In this document: positions 54,198 through 63,478 of the stretch, piece after piece | Position numbering within the stretch: position 1 is the first letter of the stretch | Layout of the letters: the number at the start of each line of letters is the position of its first letter | Assembly (NCBI RefSeq): GCF_002310815.1 | Contig: NZ_CP011032.1 | Coordinates: forward strand, 970,001-1,034,000 | From: Pseudoalteromonas tunicata | GTDB lineage: Bacteria > Pseudomonadota > Gammaproteobacteria > Enterobacterales > Alteromonadaceae | Length of the DNA stretch: 64,000 nucleotides | Reading direction: 5' to 3' | The notes under the pieces: model-generated | The model's database searches: none | What the model saw: only the letters and a program-made list of their open reading frames with translations | Told to the model about the DNA's origin: nothing | Position numbers and translations under genes: made by a program

Positions 54198-56000
54198 ATG
54201 AATATTCGTAAAACTAAGCCCCTCGCTAATCTGTTTTTTGGTCTTTCTACCATTTTTTATTTACACACTGGCGTTGCACAAGAGCAAGCCAGTTTGTTTT
54301 TGTTTGGTCAAGAACTTGAAGTTTGCTCAAGTGAAAATACCCAATTTTGCGCCAAAAGTAAAATAACAAAAGGTTTTGACGAGTCAGCAAAACTAGGCCC
54401 TATTTACGCGATTACCGATGAAGCGATTTCTCGTTTATCTGATATTAACTGGACTGAGCAACCTGAATTAAAAGCGCAAACAATAGCATTGTTAAAAGCG
54501 ATAAAACCCGAAATTAATGATAAACAACTCTCCGAGCGAGACTTTGTGAGAATTCTTCGTCGCAGTTCATTTTCTTATGGCGATGAGATATTTAAAGGGC
54601 GTGATGTTTGGTCTGGTTTATTTGAATTTGAAAAAAATAATCTATTTGATTTATTAGAACAAAAGCAAAGTAATCGTTCAGCTAAGCGTTTAAAAACTGA
54701 GGTTGATTTAGCATCAACAGAAAATGAAACCGCCATGTTAGCTTACCAGGCGTTTTACCAGCAAGCTAAGCAAGTTGCAGGTTCTAAGCGAAAGCCGCGG
54801 GTTGCTTTTGTAACTGGTGGTAATCGCGATCCTTATCAAAAAGTTGATTATTATTACGAGTTATTTAACCAGTTAGGTTTTGAAGCAATTTGGTTGCCGT
54901 TAGATGCAGCAATGCAAACAGTCATGTCGGTTAAAGATTATGATAACAATGCCTGCGATAGTCTTTCACAATTACAAGTACAAAAACTCGCCAGTTTTAG
55001 ACGTGATATTCTGTATCCCGATTTATTTAATCAGCAGCTCACCTTGTGTAAAAAGAAGGAGGGTTTAATCAATGAGTTAAAACGAGCTGATGCGATTTAT
55101 ATTGCCGATGGTAGCCCGTTACTCACTTCTCATGCTTTTTATACTCCTACTGGAGAACCAAGTGTCGAGTTATTAAAAATCAAAGAGATGCTAGCAAATA
55201 ACCAACTGATAGTCGGCGTTGAAGGCCAAACGGTAAACATGCTTGCCAGTCAAAATGTTATTTTATCAGGCGAGGGCGTACAAACGTTTGTTGAGCCAAC
55301 AACAGCGATTTTTAATGCTTCTGAAGCATGTAATCTTGGTGTTGACTGTATTTCATTAGAAGCCGAAAGAACACTTACTTATTTAAACCAAGGCATATTG
55401 GATTTATTTCCATACGGTATTTTAGATAATCAAATCACCTCTTTAGCCCGTGAAACTCGCCTATTAAAGACGGCATACGCCACCAAAACTCGTTTTGCTT
55501 TTGGTTTAGAAAAACAAACAGCGGTTTCAATTGCCATTGAGCATTCAGAAAAAGGCGATAGCCTTAATTTAGAAGTGATTGGTCGTGGCGGCATCTGGGT
55601 ATTTGATACCAAAAACGGTAATTTACAAACAGGTTCAATGGCGAGTGATGAGTTTGTTAGTCATTACTTTACCCATCAAGATAAATTTATGTTTAGAAAT
55701 AACGCGGTATCTCATGATATTGCTAGTTGGAAAGTTGCCACGCGATTAAATAGTGCAAATCCAACGGTTACTTCAGCTCAGCCTTTTGCGCGAAATAACT
55801 TTTATAAATTTAATCAAATGCTGTGTAATACAGGTGCATCTTCGGCGCAGGCAAATGGTCAACTGCAAGAAATAAACTATACTTTGCAATTGGTTAAAGA
55901 TGCAAGTAGCACCGCTAGACAAGGTGCTTTATTACTTGATGGTCGAAGCGAAACCGTTTGTTCATTTAGTGGTGTGAGCAATAAAATATTAGTTAATTAG
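54198..56000 (+). CDS. Secreted cyanophycinase-like protein, probably degenerate
   Basis: This 600-residue protein has a signal peptide (about residues 1-28, ending TGVAQE) and a central peptidase S51/cyanophycinase-like domain (KPRVAFVTGGNRDPYQK near residue 200, then ADAIYIADGSPLL). Cyanophycinases use a Ser nucleophile in a GTSAGA-type motif. Here the matching place after the buried strand reads IVGVEGQTVN (near residues 339-348), with Glu where Ser is expected, and the downstream DxHF region is not conserved. It may be an inactive or altered-function homologue. ATG 54198 is chosen over TTG 54195. It ends 44 bases before arcB on the same strand, so they may be co-transcribed. Confidence 0.6.
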   Translation: MNIRKTKPLANLFFGLSTIFYLHTGVAQEQASLFLFGQELEVCSSENTQFCAKSKITKGFDESAKLGPIYAITDEAISRLSDINWTEQPELKAQTIALLKAIKPEINDKQLSERDFVRILRRSSFSYGDEIFKGRDVWSGLFEFEKNNLFDLLEQKQSNRSAKRLKTEVDLASTENETAMLAYQAFYQQAKQVAGSKRKPRVAFVTGGNRDPYQKVDYYYELFNQLGFEAIWLPLDAAMQTVMSVKDYDNNACDSLSQLQVQKLASFRRDILYPDLFNQQLTLCKKKEGLINELKRADAIYIADGSPLLTSHAFYTPTGEPSVELLKIKEMLANNQLIVGVEGQTVNMLASQNVILSGEGVQTFVEPTTAIFNASEACNLGVDCISLEAERTLTYLNQGILDLFPYGILDNQITSLARETRLLKTAYATKTRFAFGLEKQTAVSIAIEHSEKGDSLNLEVIGRGGIWVFDTKNGNLQTGSMASDEFVSHYFTHQDKFMFRNNAVSHDIASWKVATRLNSANPTVTSAQPFARNNFYKFNQMLCNTGASSAQANGQLQEINYTLQLVKDASSTARQGALLLDGRSETVCSFSGVSNKILVN

Positions 56001-56044
56001 CCTGCTTTTATTCTAATTGTGCAGGGAAAGAGCATGACTCACAT

Positions 56045-58357
56045 ATGATTGAATCGTCGTTAAGCCCTTGGGCTCGTTTAATATCTGCCTTTGTTGCTAA
56101 ACTCGGCGTGATGCGCTCAAGTGTACTGCTCTATTTTTTTTGTTTAGTCTGTGCACTTATTCTTTCTTCTACCTATTATTATATTCTTGATGGCGCCATC
56201 GCTTGGTTTAATGTGCTTGGTGTGATGGTGTTTTTTGCTTTAACGGCACCGTTTTTTGTTTATGTCATTATTGAGCTTACCCAGCAGCTTCACGCTTCAT
56301 TTGCTTACCTCGAAAATGCGACCTTACAAGGTAAGCAGCTTAATCAAACTTTAACCGATAATATTCAGCGTTTGAATAGTGAAATTGATGAGCGAAAAAT
56401 GGCTTTTCAAGCAAAACGTCGTGCCATTGATGAGCTTCGTAAAGAAATCGCGGAACGTAAAAGAACCCAGCTTGAACTTGCAGAACAAGGCGTATTGCTA
56501 CGCTCAATTGTTGATTCCTCCCCTGATTTATTTTATTACCGCGATGACCACGGAAATTTTGCTGGTTGTAATCGAATGTTTGCTGAGGTTATGGGGATCC
56601 CCGCTGAGCAATTAATTGGTAAAAAAGCTGAAGAAATATATTGTTCACAAATATTACCTTCGGTACTCAATACTGATAAAGAAGTGGAGCAACAGCAGAA
56701 ATCATTAACCTTAGATGTGCAGTATCCGGTAAATGGTGAAGTGCGTTGGTTTGAAATGCGAAAAGTCCCATTTTTTAATGCAAAACAAGAGTATATCGGC
56801 TTACTCGGTTTTGGGCGTGATATCACGAGTCGTAAAGAAGCTGAACAAGCATTGGAGCAGGCCTTTAAAGATAAGGGCAAGTTTATTGCCACATTAAGTC
56901 ATGAATTACGAACTCCGCTTAATGGTATTGTCGGGTTAACTCGGATGTTGCTCGAAACAGATTTAAATGCTAATCAACGCAGTTGGTGTAATACAGTTTT
57001 TTCAAGTGCTGAAACCTTAGGTAATATCTTCAATGATATTATTGATTTAGATAAAGTTGATCGTGATCAACTCGATATAGCCTGTGAAAGTGTTAATGTA
57101 TCGGACTTCTTAAATGACGTAATTAACTTCGGTGGATTGATTGCTCAACAAAAGGATTTGGATTTTTTAGTCGAGCAACAAGGGGTATTGGATATTTATG
57201 CCCAGCTTGATCCGACGCGTTTACGTCAGGTTTTGTGGAATTTGATTAATAATGCTGTGAAATTTACAGCCAGAGGCTCGGTGAAACTGCGCTGTATTCG
57301 TGAATATCGAGTCAAAGATACCTGGTTAGTGATAGAGGTAATTGACTCTGGTATTGGTATCGCTCAAGAGCATTTAAAGCGAATTTTTGATATGTATTAT
57401 AAAGTACCAGATATAAATGGTGGCAATGCATTAGGTTCAGGTATCGGGCTTGCGGTCACAAAAGCATTAATTACCGCTATGGGTGGCAAGCTTGAAGTTT
57501 TTAGTGAGCAGTCAGTTGGCAGTCGCTTTCGAATCGAAGTCCCATTGAAGTTGTCGGCAGCGCCTCAGGTTGCCTCTTACAGCGGAAGAGGGTTAAACAT
57601 CTTATTAGTTGAGGATGTGCCTTTAAACGCTGAGATCGCGACTAATCTACTTGAGCAACGCGGTCATGAAGTTCTGTGGGCTGAAACAGGTGAAGATGCA
57701 CTCGCGTTCGTAGAAACAGAAGATGATTTGGACTTGATTTTGCTTGATATGCAGTTGCCAGACATCAATGGTGATGAGGTTGCTCGTATTATTCGCTCAG
57801 ATCCTAACTTTGATCATTTACCTATAGTGGCATTGACAGCTAATGTTCGAAGAGCTGAAGAGGATTTAGCAGGCATTAAAATTCAAGGCGCGTTAGCTAA
57901 ACCTATTAGTACACTCAAACTTGATCGCATGTTTTCAGACTTGTTCTCTGATAAGAAAGAACGAACAATTGAGGTCGAATTACCAAAGCCTATAGCGCAA
58001 GTTGAGTCTAATGATTTGTTGGTGCTAGAAACTATCAATGACTTTGTAGAATCTATGGGAGTAAGCATCTTTGCAAGAAGTAGTCAGTTATTTCATAAAT
58101 TATGGCCTCAGTATGTAACTGAGCTAGAAACTGCTTTGCAGCAAGATGATCTTGAAGAGTATAAATCTGTTGCGCATAAGCTTAAAGGCGCTGCAGGTTC
58201 TGTAGGGCTGCTAAAAGTACAACAAGTAGCTAAATTAATGGAAGATAAAGCACTCGATAGTACAAACGAACAGTTAGGATTATGGATAGAGCAGTTACCA
58301 GCACAAATAAAAGAAGGGCTCGACGCCCTTCAAGAATACTTAGCAAAATTGAGCTAA
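56045..58357 (+). CDS. arcB: Aerobic respiration control sensor kinase ArcB
   Basis: ArcB is the membrane kinase of the Arc two-component system and responds to quinone redox state. The 770-residue protein has two helices (about residues 25-47 and 55-77), a linker coiled coil, a PAS domain (about 150-260), HisKA with H286 (LSHELRTPLNG), an ATPase domain (NNAVKFT, DSGIGI, GSGIGLAV), a receiver domain with D568 and an Hpt domain with H711 (AHKLKGAAGS). It is nearly the same length as E. coli ArcB (778). Of the two redox-active E. coli cysteines, C180 matches C175 (FAGCNRMF). C241 is replaced by Trp235 (VRWFEMRKVP); C200 is a nearby extra. Confidence 0.93.
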   Translation: MIESSLSPWARLISAFVAKLGVMRSSVLLYFFCLVCALILSSTYYYILDGAIAWFNVLGVMVFFALTAPFFVYVIIELTQQLHASFAYLENATLQGKQLNQTLTDNIQRLNSEIDERKMAFQAKRRAIDELRKEIAERKRTQLELAEQGVLLRSIVDSSPDLFYYRDDHGNFAGCNRMFAEVMGIPAEQLIGKKAEEIYCSQILPSVLNTDKEVEQQQKSLTLDVQYPVNGEVRWFEMRKVPFFNAKQEYIGLLGFGRDITSRKEAEQALEQAFKDKGKFIATLSHELRTPLNGIVGLTRMLLETDLNANQRSWCNTVFSSAETLGNIFNDIIDLDKVDRDQLDIACESVNVSDFLNDVINFGGLIAQQKDLDFLVEQQGVLDIYAQLDPTRLRQVLWNLINNAVKFTARGSVKLRCIREYRVKDTWLVIEVIDSGIGIAQEHLKRIFDMYYKVPDINGGNALGSGIGLAVTKALITAMGGKLEVFSEQSVGSRFRIEVPLKLSAAPQVASYSGRGLNILLVEDVPLNAEIATNLLEQRGHEVLWAETGEDALAFVETEDDLDLILLDMQLPDINGDEVARIIRSDPNFDHLPIVALTANVRRAEEDLAGIKIQGALAKPISTLKLDRMFSDLFSDKKERTIEVELPKPIAQVESNDLLVLETINDFVESMGVSIFARSSQLFHKLWPQYVTELETALQQDDLEEYKSVAHKLKGAAGSVGLLKVQQVAKLMEDKALDSTNEQLGLWIEQLPAQIKEGLDALQEYLAKLS

Positions 58358-58370
58358 CTAATAATTAGCT
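58352..58370. terminator. arcB/arcA convergent junction hairpin
   Basis: A 6-base inverted repeat (AGCTAA / TTAGCT, 7-base loop) contains the stop codons of both arcB and arcA within its arms. It is AT-rich and weak as a terminator, so transcripts may overlap. Confidence 0.3.
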
Positions 58371-59081
58371 ATCGATTTTACCAATAAAGCGGTAGCCTTC
58401 ACCGTGAATTGTGCTGATTAGCTCTGCTGTACTTTCATCGCTTTCGAAGTGCTTACGAATACGGCGAATAGTTACATCCACAGTACGGTCATTAGCGCGT
58501 AATTCACGCCCCGTCATATGCTTGATTAGCTGCTCACGGCTAAAAATACGACCTGGTGAGTCAAGCATTAAACGTAATGCGCGATATTCACCTTTAGGTA
58601 AGCGTTTTGCTTCACCATTTGGTGAGGTTAAACAACGACTGTTTTCGTCAAGTTCCCAGCCATTAAAGGTTAAAACGCCATCAGAACTGATTTCACCTTC
58701 TTCAGCTAAGCTAGCTGTGCGAGTCAGTAAGTTGCGCGCTCTGATTGTAAGTTCTCTTGGATTGAATGGTTTTGTGATGTAGTCATCAGCACCAATTTCT
58801 AGTCCAAGAATACGATCGACATCGTTGTCACGACCGGTCAGAAAAATTAAACCGATGTTACGTTTCTGTCTTAATTCACGAGCTAGGATGAGTCCATTCT
58901 TACCAGGTAAGTTGATGTCCATCACAACTAAATTGATATCATCATTTGCTGAAATTTTTGCGTGCATATCTTCACCATCAATGGCTTCGATAACTTTATA
59001 TCCTTCAGCTTCGAATAAACTAACTAAGTTTAGTCTAGTTACGTCTTCATCTTCAACGATAAGAATGACAGGCGTTTGCAT
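58365..59081 (-). CDS. arcA: Two-component response regulator ArcA
   Basis: ArcA is the OmpR-type response regulator phosphorylated by ArcB. The 238-residue protein aligns with E. coli ArcA: receiver domain [30 protein letters not shown] with phospho-acceptor D55 (VVMDINLPG), then a C-terminal winged helix ([37 protein letters not shown]). It is convergent with arcB, 7 bases apart. Its own promoter lies in the 106-base gap behind yfiR. Confidence 0.96.
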   Translation of the reverse strand: MQTPVILIVEDEDVTRLNLVSLFEAEGYKVIEAIDGEDMHAKISANDDINLVVMDINLPGKNGLILARELRQKRNIGLIFLTGRDNDVDRILGLEIGADDYITKPFNPRELTIRARNLLTRTASLAEEGEISSDGVLTFNGWELDENSRCLTSPNGEAKRLPKGEYRALRLMLDSPGRIFSREQLIKHMTGRELRANDRTVDVTIRRIRKHFESDESTAELISTIHGEGYRFIGKIDS

Positions 59082-59152
59082 TTTTAGTAACCTTTTGGAA
59101 AAGTTTTGTTTACAATTAATTTAAAAAATGTTAATTGAACGTAGATAGGCAG

Positions 59153-59181
59153 ATTATAGGGGCTATTTTAAATGTTAACAA
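59153..59181 (-). promoter_or_regulatory. Candidate promoter of arcA
   Basis: On the minus strand TTGTTA (59181-59176), a 17-base spacer and TATAAT (59158-59153) lie in the yfiR-arcA gap. They begin 7 bases beyond the stop codon of the YfiR-like gene. Confidence 0.6.
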
Positions 59182-59187
59182 GTAAAA

Positions 59188-59703
59188 TTACTCGGGGAAA
59201 AACTTAGCGAGGGCGAGTAATCGAGAGCCTATTTTTGTTTGGCTTTCACTTAACTTAGCTCTGTTTATGTAAAGTTTTATTTTATTCCCTTCCTTGATTA
59301 ACGCAGCCAAGCCACCAAGCTCTAAAAAATTAACAGTTTCACCAATTACTACAATGTTGTTATCTATTTTACTGAGCCATTGAGCGTCAACGGCCGAGAA
59401 GCTTTTATCATCAACATATATGATATTGCAGTTTAGATTAAGTTCAGTCACATTCGAAAAATTCTTAATTATATTTACCACAATTTCTTTGTTATGACTT
59501 AAAAGCTCTTTGCGATTCATTAAAGAAAGAGCTGGACCTGATTCATCATTAAAAAAGCAAAATTGCACACCCTTATCAATGGGTTTGGCAAATTCAATAA
59601 ATTTAGACAATTGATAAATAAATGCAGAACGTACTTCTTCAATTGTTTTACTTTGTGCTGTAAAACTCATGATTAGGATCAGGCCGCAAAGAATATATTT
59701 CAT
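59188..59703 (-). CDS. YfiR-like periplasmic protein (DUF4154)
   Basis: The 171-residue protein has a signal peptide (about residues 1-19) and matches the YfiR/DUF4154 family (EVRSAFIYQLSKFIEFA near the start, NCNIIYVDD and ALAKFFPE at the end). In Pseudomonas YfiR is the periplasmic repressor of the diguanylate cyclase YfiN. Here there is no GGDEF partner: the neighbour directly upstream is a histidine kinase whose stop TGA lies just before this ATG (TGATATG), with a GAGGGG site. I start at ATG 59703, not at the longer frame to 59784. I infer that it senses a periplasmic signal and controls that kinase. Confidence 0.75.
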   Translation of the reverse strand: MKYILCGLILIMSFTAQSKTIEEVRSAFIYQLSKFIEFAKPIDKGVQFCFFNDESGPALSLMNRKELLSHNKEIVVNIIKNFSNVTELNLNCNIIYVDDKSFSAVDAQWLSKIDNNIVVIGETVNFLELGGLAALIKEGNKIKLYINRAKLSESQTKIGSRLLALAKFFPE

Positions 59704-59704
59704 A

Positions 59705-61324
59705 TCAACGCCCCTCATCCAGAGGTAGCTCAATAATAAAATGAACACCTTTTTCATGCTCATCAACCAGTACAATTGAGCCATTAAGTGCTTGTGTAAC
59801 TAAGTTATAAACGAGATGCATGCCTAAGCCGCTACCGCCTTCACCGCGACGCGTTGTTACAAAAGGATCGAATATTTTTTTACGAATGAAACTAGGCATC
59901 CCTTTGCCATCATCGAAATAATCAATTCTGACTCCTTTTTTATTCTGTTTTACTTCAATTTTAATATTGCCTGGAGACTCTGGGCTGAGCCCATGAATTA
60001 GCGAGTTACTAATTAAATTTTGCAGTATTAATTGCAGTGGGCCAGCTTTAGATTGAATAATTAAATGAGAGGGACAATCAATATTAACTTTGTGAGCTGT
60101 GGCGCTAAGTTCAGTTTTCATGGTCAGAAGCACATTGTTAAAGAGCTCTGGAATATTTACTTTAGTACTTAATTCAGTATCTTGATTAACTGCAACTTGT
60201 TTGAAACTTGAAACTAAATTAGCTGCTCTATTTAAATTGCGATAGATAAGATCTAAGTTCTCAATGCCATCGTTAATAAAGCGCTCCATTTGCGATGCTG
60301 TGAGCGTTTTATTTTTAAAAGCTGTTTGTACTTCAAAAAGTTTATCTCTTAGCAAGGTTGAGCTGGTAACGCCTAACCCTATAGGTGTATTAACCTCATG
60401 GGCAACGCCTGCAACCATTTGACCAAGAGAGGCCATTTTTTCGTTTTCAACAATTTTATTTTGATATTGATGCATGCGTTCAAGAGTATTGAGTAGCTCT
60501 TGATTGGCTTCTTTAAGTGCTATGGTTCTATGGTTAACTTTTTCTTCTAGATTTTGGTTGAGCTGGCGAATTTCTAGCTCATCTTTACGCTGCCTTTCTA
60601 GTTGATTTTGGGTGCGCGAAAAGAGAATGTTTAGATTGTTACCTAATTGGTTTAATTCTGAAATTTCCGCATATGGCGCTCGAACATCATAGTTTTTATT
60701 GCGAGAAACATCCTGAACAAGTTTCGATAGTGCTTCTATAGGTTGCGTAAATCTACGTTGAATACGAAGTGTGATCAAAAAAACCAACGTTAGAACAGAT
60801 AAGGCAACAACTACATTGATGATCAATTTTTCCCTTATGTAGTCATTAAGGGCGGTCATCCCTCCTCGGATATATACATAGCCTTGAATTATCCCTTCAA
60901 AAGCGATAGGGCGTACGATATCGATATGATTTTCGATAAAAACGGGTTTTGTTGCGCCAACTAACTTATTTTCACGAGTGGGAATAGGGGGGATGTTGGT
61001 CGCGCTAAAACTGGTGAAAAATGTAATCTCGTCAGTAAATTCATCGATTTTGTAAATATGTATGTTTTCAATAACGGTCGCAGCTCTAAAGCCCTCTAAG
61101 CGCTTTTGTTCAGTTTCTCGGTCATTAAATAGAAGTGATACTTGAGCGTTAAATGCGATAATATCGGCATAGGTAACAAGTTTTTCTAGAGCAAAGCTAC
61201 GCTGCTTTTCGATATCAAGGTAAGTTGATACAGAAATAGATAAAATTAGGCATAAGGTGGTGATCAGCATTACTGTTCTGATCAGCGCTTTTCTTATACT
61301 CGTGGTACTGCCGGCAGCAAGCAT
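59705..61324 (-). CDS. Sensor histidine kinase with CHASE8-like periplasmic domain
   Basis: This 539-residue membrane kinase has helices at about residues 12-34 and 168-188, enclosing a periplasmic domain that resembles CHASE8 (FALEKLVTYADIIAFNAQVSLLFNDRETEQ). A HAMP segment (about 188-240), a coiled coil (240-290) and a transmitter follow. The phospho-acceptor is H309 in GQMVAGVAHEVNTPIG, an HPK4-like motif. The ATPase has NLISNSLIHG, DDGKGMP and GGSGLGMHLV. There is no receiver domain and no cognate response regulator beside it except arcA downstream. The CHASE8-HAMP layout mirrors YfiN, with the kinase domain replacing GGDEF. Confidence 0.85.
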   Translation of the reverse strand: MLAAGSTTSIRKALIRTVMLITTLCLILSISVSTYLDIEKQRSFALEKLVTYADIIAFNAQVSLLFNDRETEQKRLEGFRAATVIENIHIYKIDEFTDEITFFTSFSATNIPPIPTRENKLVGATKPVFIENHIDIVRPIAFEGIIQGYVYIRGGMTALNDYIREKLIINVVVALSVLTLVFLITLRIQRRFTQPIEALSKLVQDVSRNKNYDVRAPYAEISELNQLGNNLNILFSRTQNQLERQRKDELEIRQLNQNLEEKVNHRTIALKEANQELLNTLERMHQYQNKIVENEKMASLGQMVAGVAHEVNTPIGLGVTSSTLLRDKLFEVQTAFKNKTLTASQMERFINDGIENLDLIYRNLNRAANLVSSFKQVAVNQDTELSTKVNIPELFNNVLLTMKTELSATAHKVNIDCPSHLIIQSKAGPLQLILQNLISNSLIHGLSPESPGNIKIEVKQNKKGVRIDYFDDGKGMPSFIRKKIFDPFVTTRRGEGGSGLGMHLVYNLVTQALNGSIVLVDEHEKGVHFIIELPLDEGR

Positions 61325-61491
61325 ATAGTTATAGGATAGCCTATGTTTTAATTCACTTTTTTGATGTTAAAGCTAAATGTATAAATTAGCAATAATATTA
61401 CTTATGGCAAAAAAGATTGGTTAAATATAGCTAGACATTAGATAGACTTAGGCGTTTTAGCAAGTAAGATAAGCGCTTGAAAAGTAAATAT

Positions 61492-61513
61492 GCTGTTTTT
61501 TATCTAAAACAGC
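61492..61513. terminator. Hairpin after rsmC
   Basis: An 8-base perfect stem (GCTGTTTT / AAAACAGC) with a 6-base loop lies 12 bases beyond the rsmC stop codon. The T-tract is poor, so the call is tentative. Confidence 0.45.
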
Positions 61514-61525
61514 ACAGGGGTAACA

Positions 61526-62557
61526 TTAGCTTTTAGCATAATAAACGGTAAATTTATTATTTTTAGCTGTTTGAGTATAGCTACCAAACTCTTGTTCTAA
61601 AAATGGTTGGTACTTGAGAAAACTATTAGCAACAAGGTTTAATGAGCCGTTAGGCTGCATAAAGCGTTTAGCTTCTTTAATAAAAGTTTCTGTAATTTGA
61701 TAATCAGTATTTAGGCCGGTATGAAAAGGTGGATTTGTTACAATGTGGTTTACTTTATCTTTGAGTTCACTTAACCCGTTGCTTAATAAAGTAACGCCTT
61801 TAATATTGTTTGCCGCAAGGGTCAACTCAGTCGCTGTAGTGGCAAATGCACTAACATCTATACAAATAAACTCCAGTTTTGGATTTTTCTTGCCTAAATA
61901 AGCCGAAATAATGCCTGCGCCACAACCAAAGTCCAGTACTGTTCCTGCATCTGGCGTGGTCATTGTTTTGAGCAAAAGTGCGGTGCCATGGTCAAGCTCG
62001 CCATGATTAAACACTCCAGGCATGCTTATAACGTCGATAGTCGTATCTGCAATTGTGACTTGGAATGTTTTTTGATAATCAGTCAGTAAAAAGCTATCTT
62101 GTAATGTTAAGCCAATAAACTGATACAAACTACAATGCCTAGCAGAATCAATTTTATTACAAAATTGAGCTTTGCCTTTAAGTTGTTTTTCTGCTGATTT
62201 AACACCGCCTTTATTATCACCAACTATCAGGAGCCGGGTATTTTCGTGGCTGATTGCAGCGATATTATCTAAGCACATTAATGCTTCAGGCTTGGCCTTT
62301 GGATAATAATAAATAATTAAGTCTGGTGATGAAGTTGGTAATTGTGCATCAAGCACTATATCGATATTGCTTACTGATTTTGCCCAAGCAGCATTGGCAA
62401 AATTGCTGGTGTAAGCGGTTATTTTACTGTTCGGGTTGATATTGGCTAATTGTGAGAGAAACATATCTTGTTCAAAGTTAATTACTAAGATTGAATCTGC
62501 GATTAGTGCAGCTTCATTGCGAAGCAATACTTGACTAGGATTGGTAAAATGGCTCAT
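61526..62557 (-). CDS. rsmC: 16S rRNA (guanine1207-N2)-methyltransferase RsmC
   Basis: RsmC methylates G1207 of 16S rRNA in the 30S subunit. The 343-residue protein is the two-domain type: an N-terminal pseudo-methyltransferase half (SQVLLRNEAALIADSILVINF) and a C-terminal catalytic half with the SAM site VLDFGCGAGIISAYLG and the NPPFHTG motif (VTNPPFHTGL). A conserved PGVFNHGELDHGTALLL links the halves. It follows trmB on the same strand after 65 bases. A hairpin lies between them. Confidence 0.93.
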   Translation of the reverse strand: MSHFTNPSQVLLRNEAALIADSILVINFEQDMFLSQLANINPNSKITAYTSNFANAAWAKSVSNIDIVLDAQLPTSSPDLIIYYYPKAKPEALMCLDNIAAISHENTRLLIVGDNKGGVKSAEKQLKGKAQFCNKIDSARHCSLYQFIGLTLQDSFLLTDYQKTFQVTIADTTIDVISMPGVFNHGELDHGTALLLKTMTTPDAGTVLDFGCGAGIISAYLGKKNPKLEFICIDVSAFATTATELTLAANNIKGVTLLSNGLSELKDKVNHIVTNPPFHTGLNTDYQITETFIKEAKRFMQPNGSLNLVANSFLKYQPFLEQEFGSYTQTAKNNKFTVYYAKS

Positions 62558-62582
62558 GTTTTTCTCGATTTAGCTGCTAGTT

Positions 62583-62609
62583 AAGCCATTTTAAGGTTTA
62601 AAATGGCTT
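62583..62609. terminator. Hairpin between trmB and rsmC
   Basis: A perfect 12-base stem (AAGCCATTTTAA / TTAAAATGGCTT) with a 3-base loop lies 13 bases beyond the trmB stop. No long T-tract follows. It may reduce read-through or stabilise the trmB 3' end. Confidence 0.5.
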
Positions 62610-62622
62610 TAAATGAAAATGA

Positions 62623-63348
62623 TTAAGCGATGCGCTCAAACATTAAATCCCAAACTCCATGGCCTAAGCGATGGCCGCGTTGTTCAAATTTAGTCAGAGG
62701 ACGAAACTCTGGGCGTGGTACATAATTGTTTTCTTGAGATAAATTTTTATAGCCTTCAGCGACCTGCATTACTTCTAGCATGTGCTCAGCATAGTTTTCC
62801 CAATCAGTTGCCATATGAAACACACCGCCTAACTTAAGTTTAGTGCGTAAGTTTTGTGCAAATGCGGGTTGCACAATACGACGCTTGTGGTGGCGTGTTT
62901 TATGCCAAGGATCAGGGAAAAATAATTGTAAGCCAGCTAAAGAACCATCTGCAATACAGTCAGCTAAAACTTCAATTGCATCATGTTCAAATACTCGTAA
63001 ATTAGTAATGCCAGCTTCAGCTGCATCACCTAAACATGCGCCAACACCTGGGCGGTGAACTTCAATACCAATAAAGTTTTTATCAGGTGCATTTTTAGCC
63101 ATTTCAACTAGGGATTTGCCCATACCAAAGCCAATCTCAAGAATAACGTCGTTGCTGTTGCCAAAAATTTCGGTGAAATCTAATAAGCCATTTTTATGCT
63201 CTAAGCCCATCTTTGACCAATTTTCTTCAATGGCGCATGCTTGGCCTTTAGTCAAACGACCTTCACGCTTAACAAAACTACGGATGGTGCGGATAAATTT
63301 TCCGTCTTGCTCTGCTTGTTCAAGCGAGTTTTTAAGCTGTTCACTCAT
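62623..63348 (-). CDS. trmB: tRNA (guanine46-N7)-methyltransferase TrmB
   Basis: TrmB methylates G46 in the variable loop of tRNAs. The 241-residue protein shows the family signatures [16 protein letters not shown] (SAM site), [13 protein letters not shown] and the catalytic [17 protein letters not shown], and ends [11 protein letters not shown]. It is divergent from mutY, the same neighbour arrangement as in E. coli. Confidence 0.95.
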   Translation of the reverse strand: MSEQLKNSLEQAEQDGKFIRTIRSFVKREGRLTKGQACAIEENWSKMGLEHKNGLLDFTEIFGNSNDVILEIGFGMGKSLVEMAKNAPDKNFIGIEVHRPGVGACLGDAAEAGITNLRVFEHDAIEVLADCIADGSLAGLQLFFPDPWHKTRHHKRRIVQPAFAQNLRTKLKLGGVFHMATDWENYAEHMLEVMQVAEGYKNLSQENNYVPRPEFRPLTKFEQRGHRLGHGVWDLMFERIA

Positions 63349-63478
63349 ATCTAAATTACCTGGTCAAAATTGGGTGCGTATTATCCCTTTTCGATCCCTC
63401 AAGTACAAGTAAATACCTTGACCTTTTTATTGACCGCAATAGACTGACGCAAAAATTTATTATGTGATGAAACAATAA

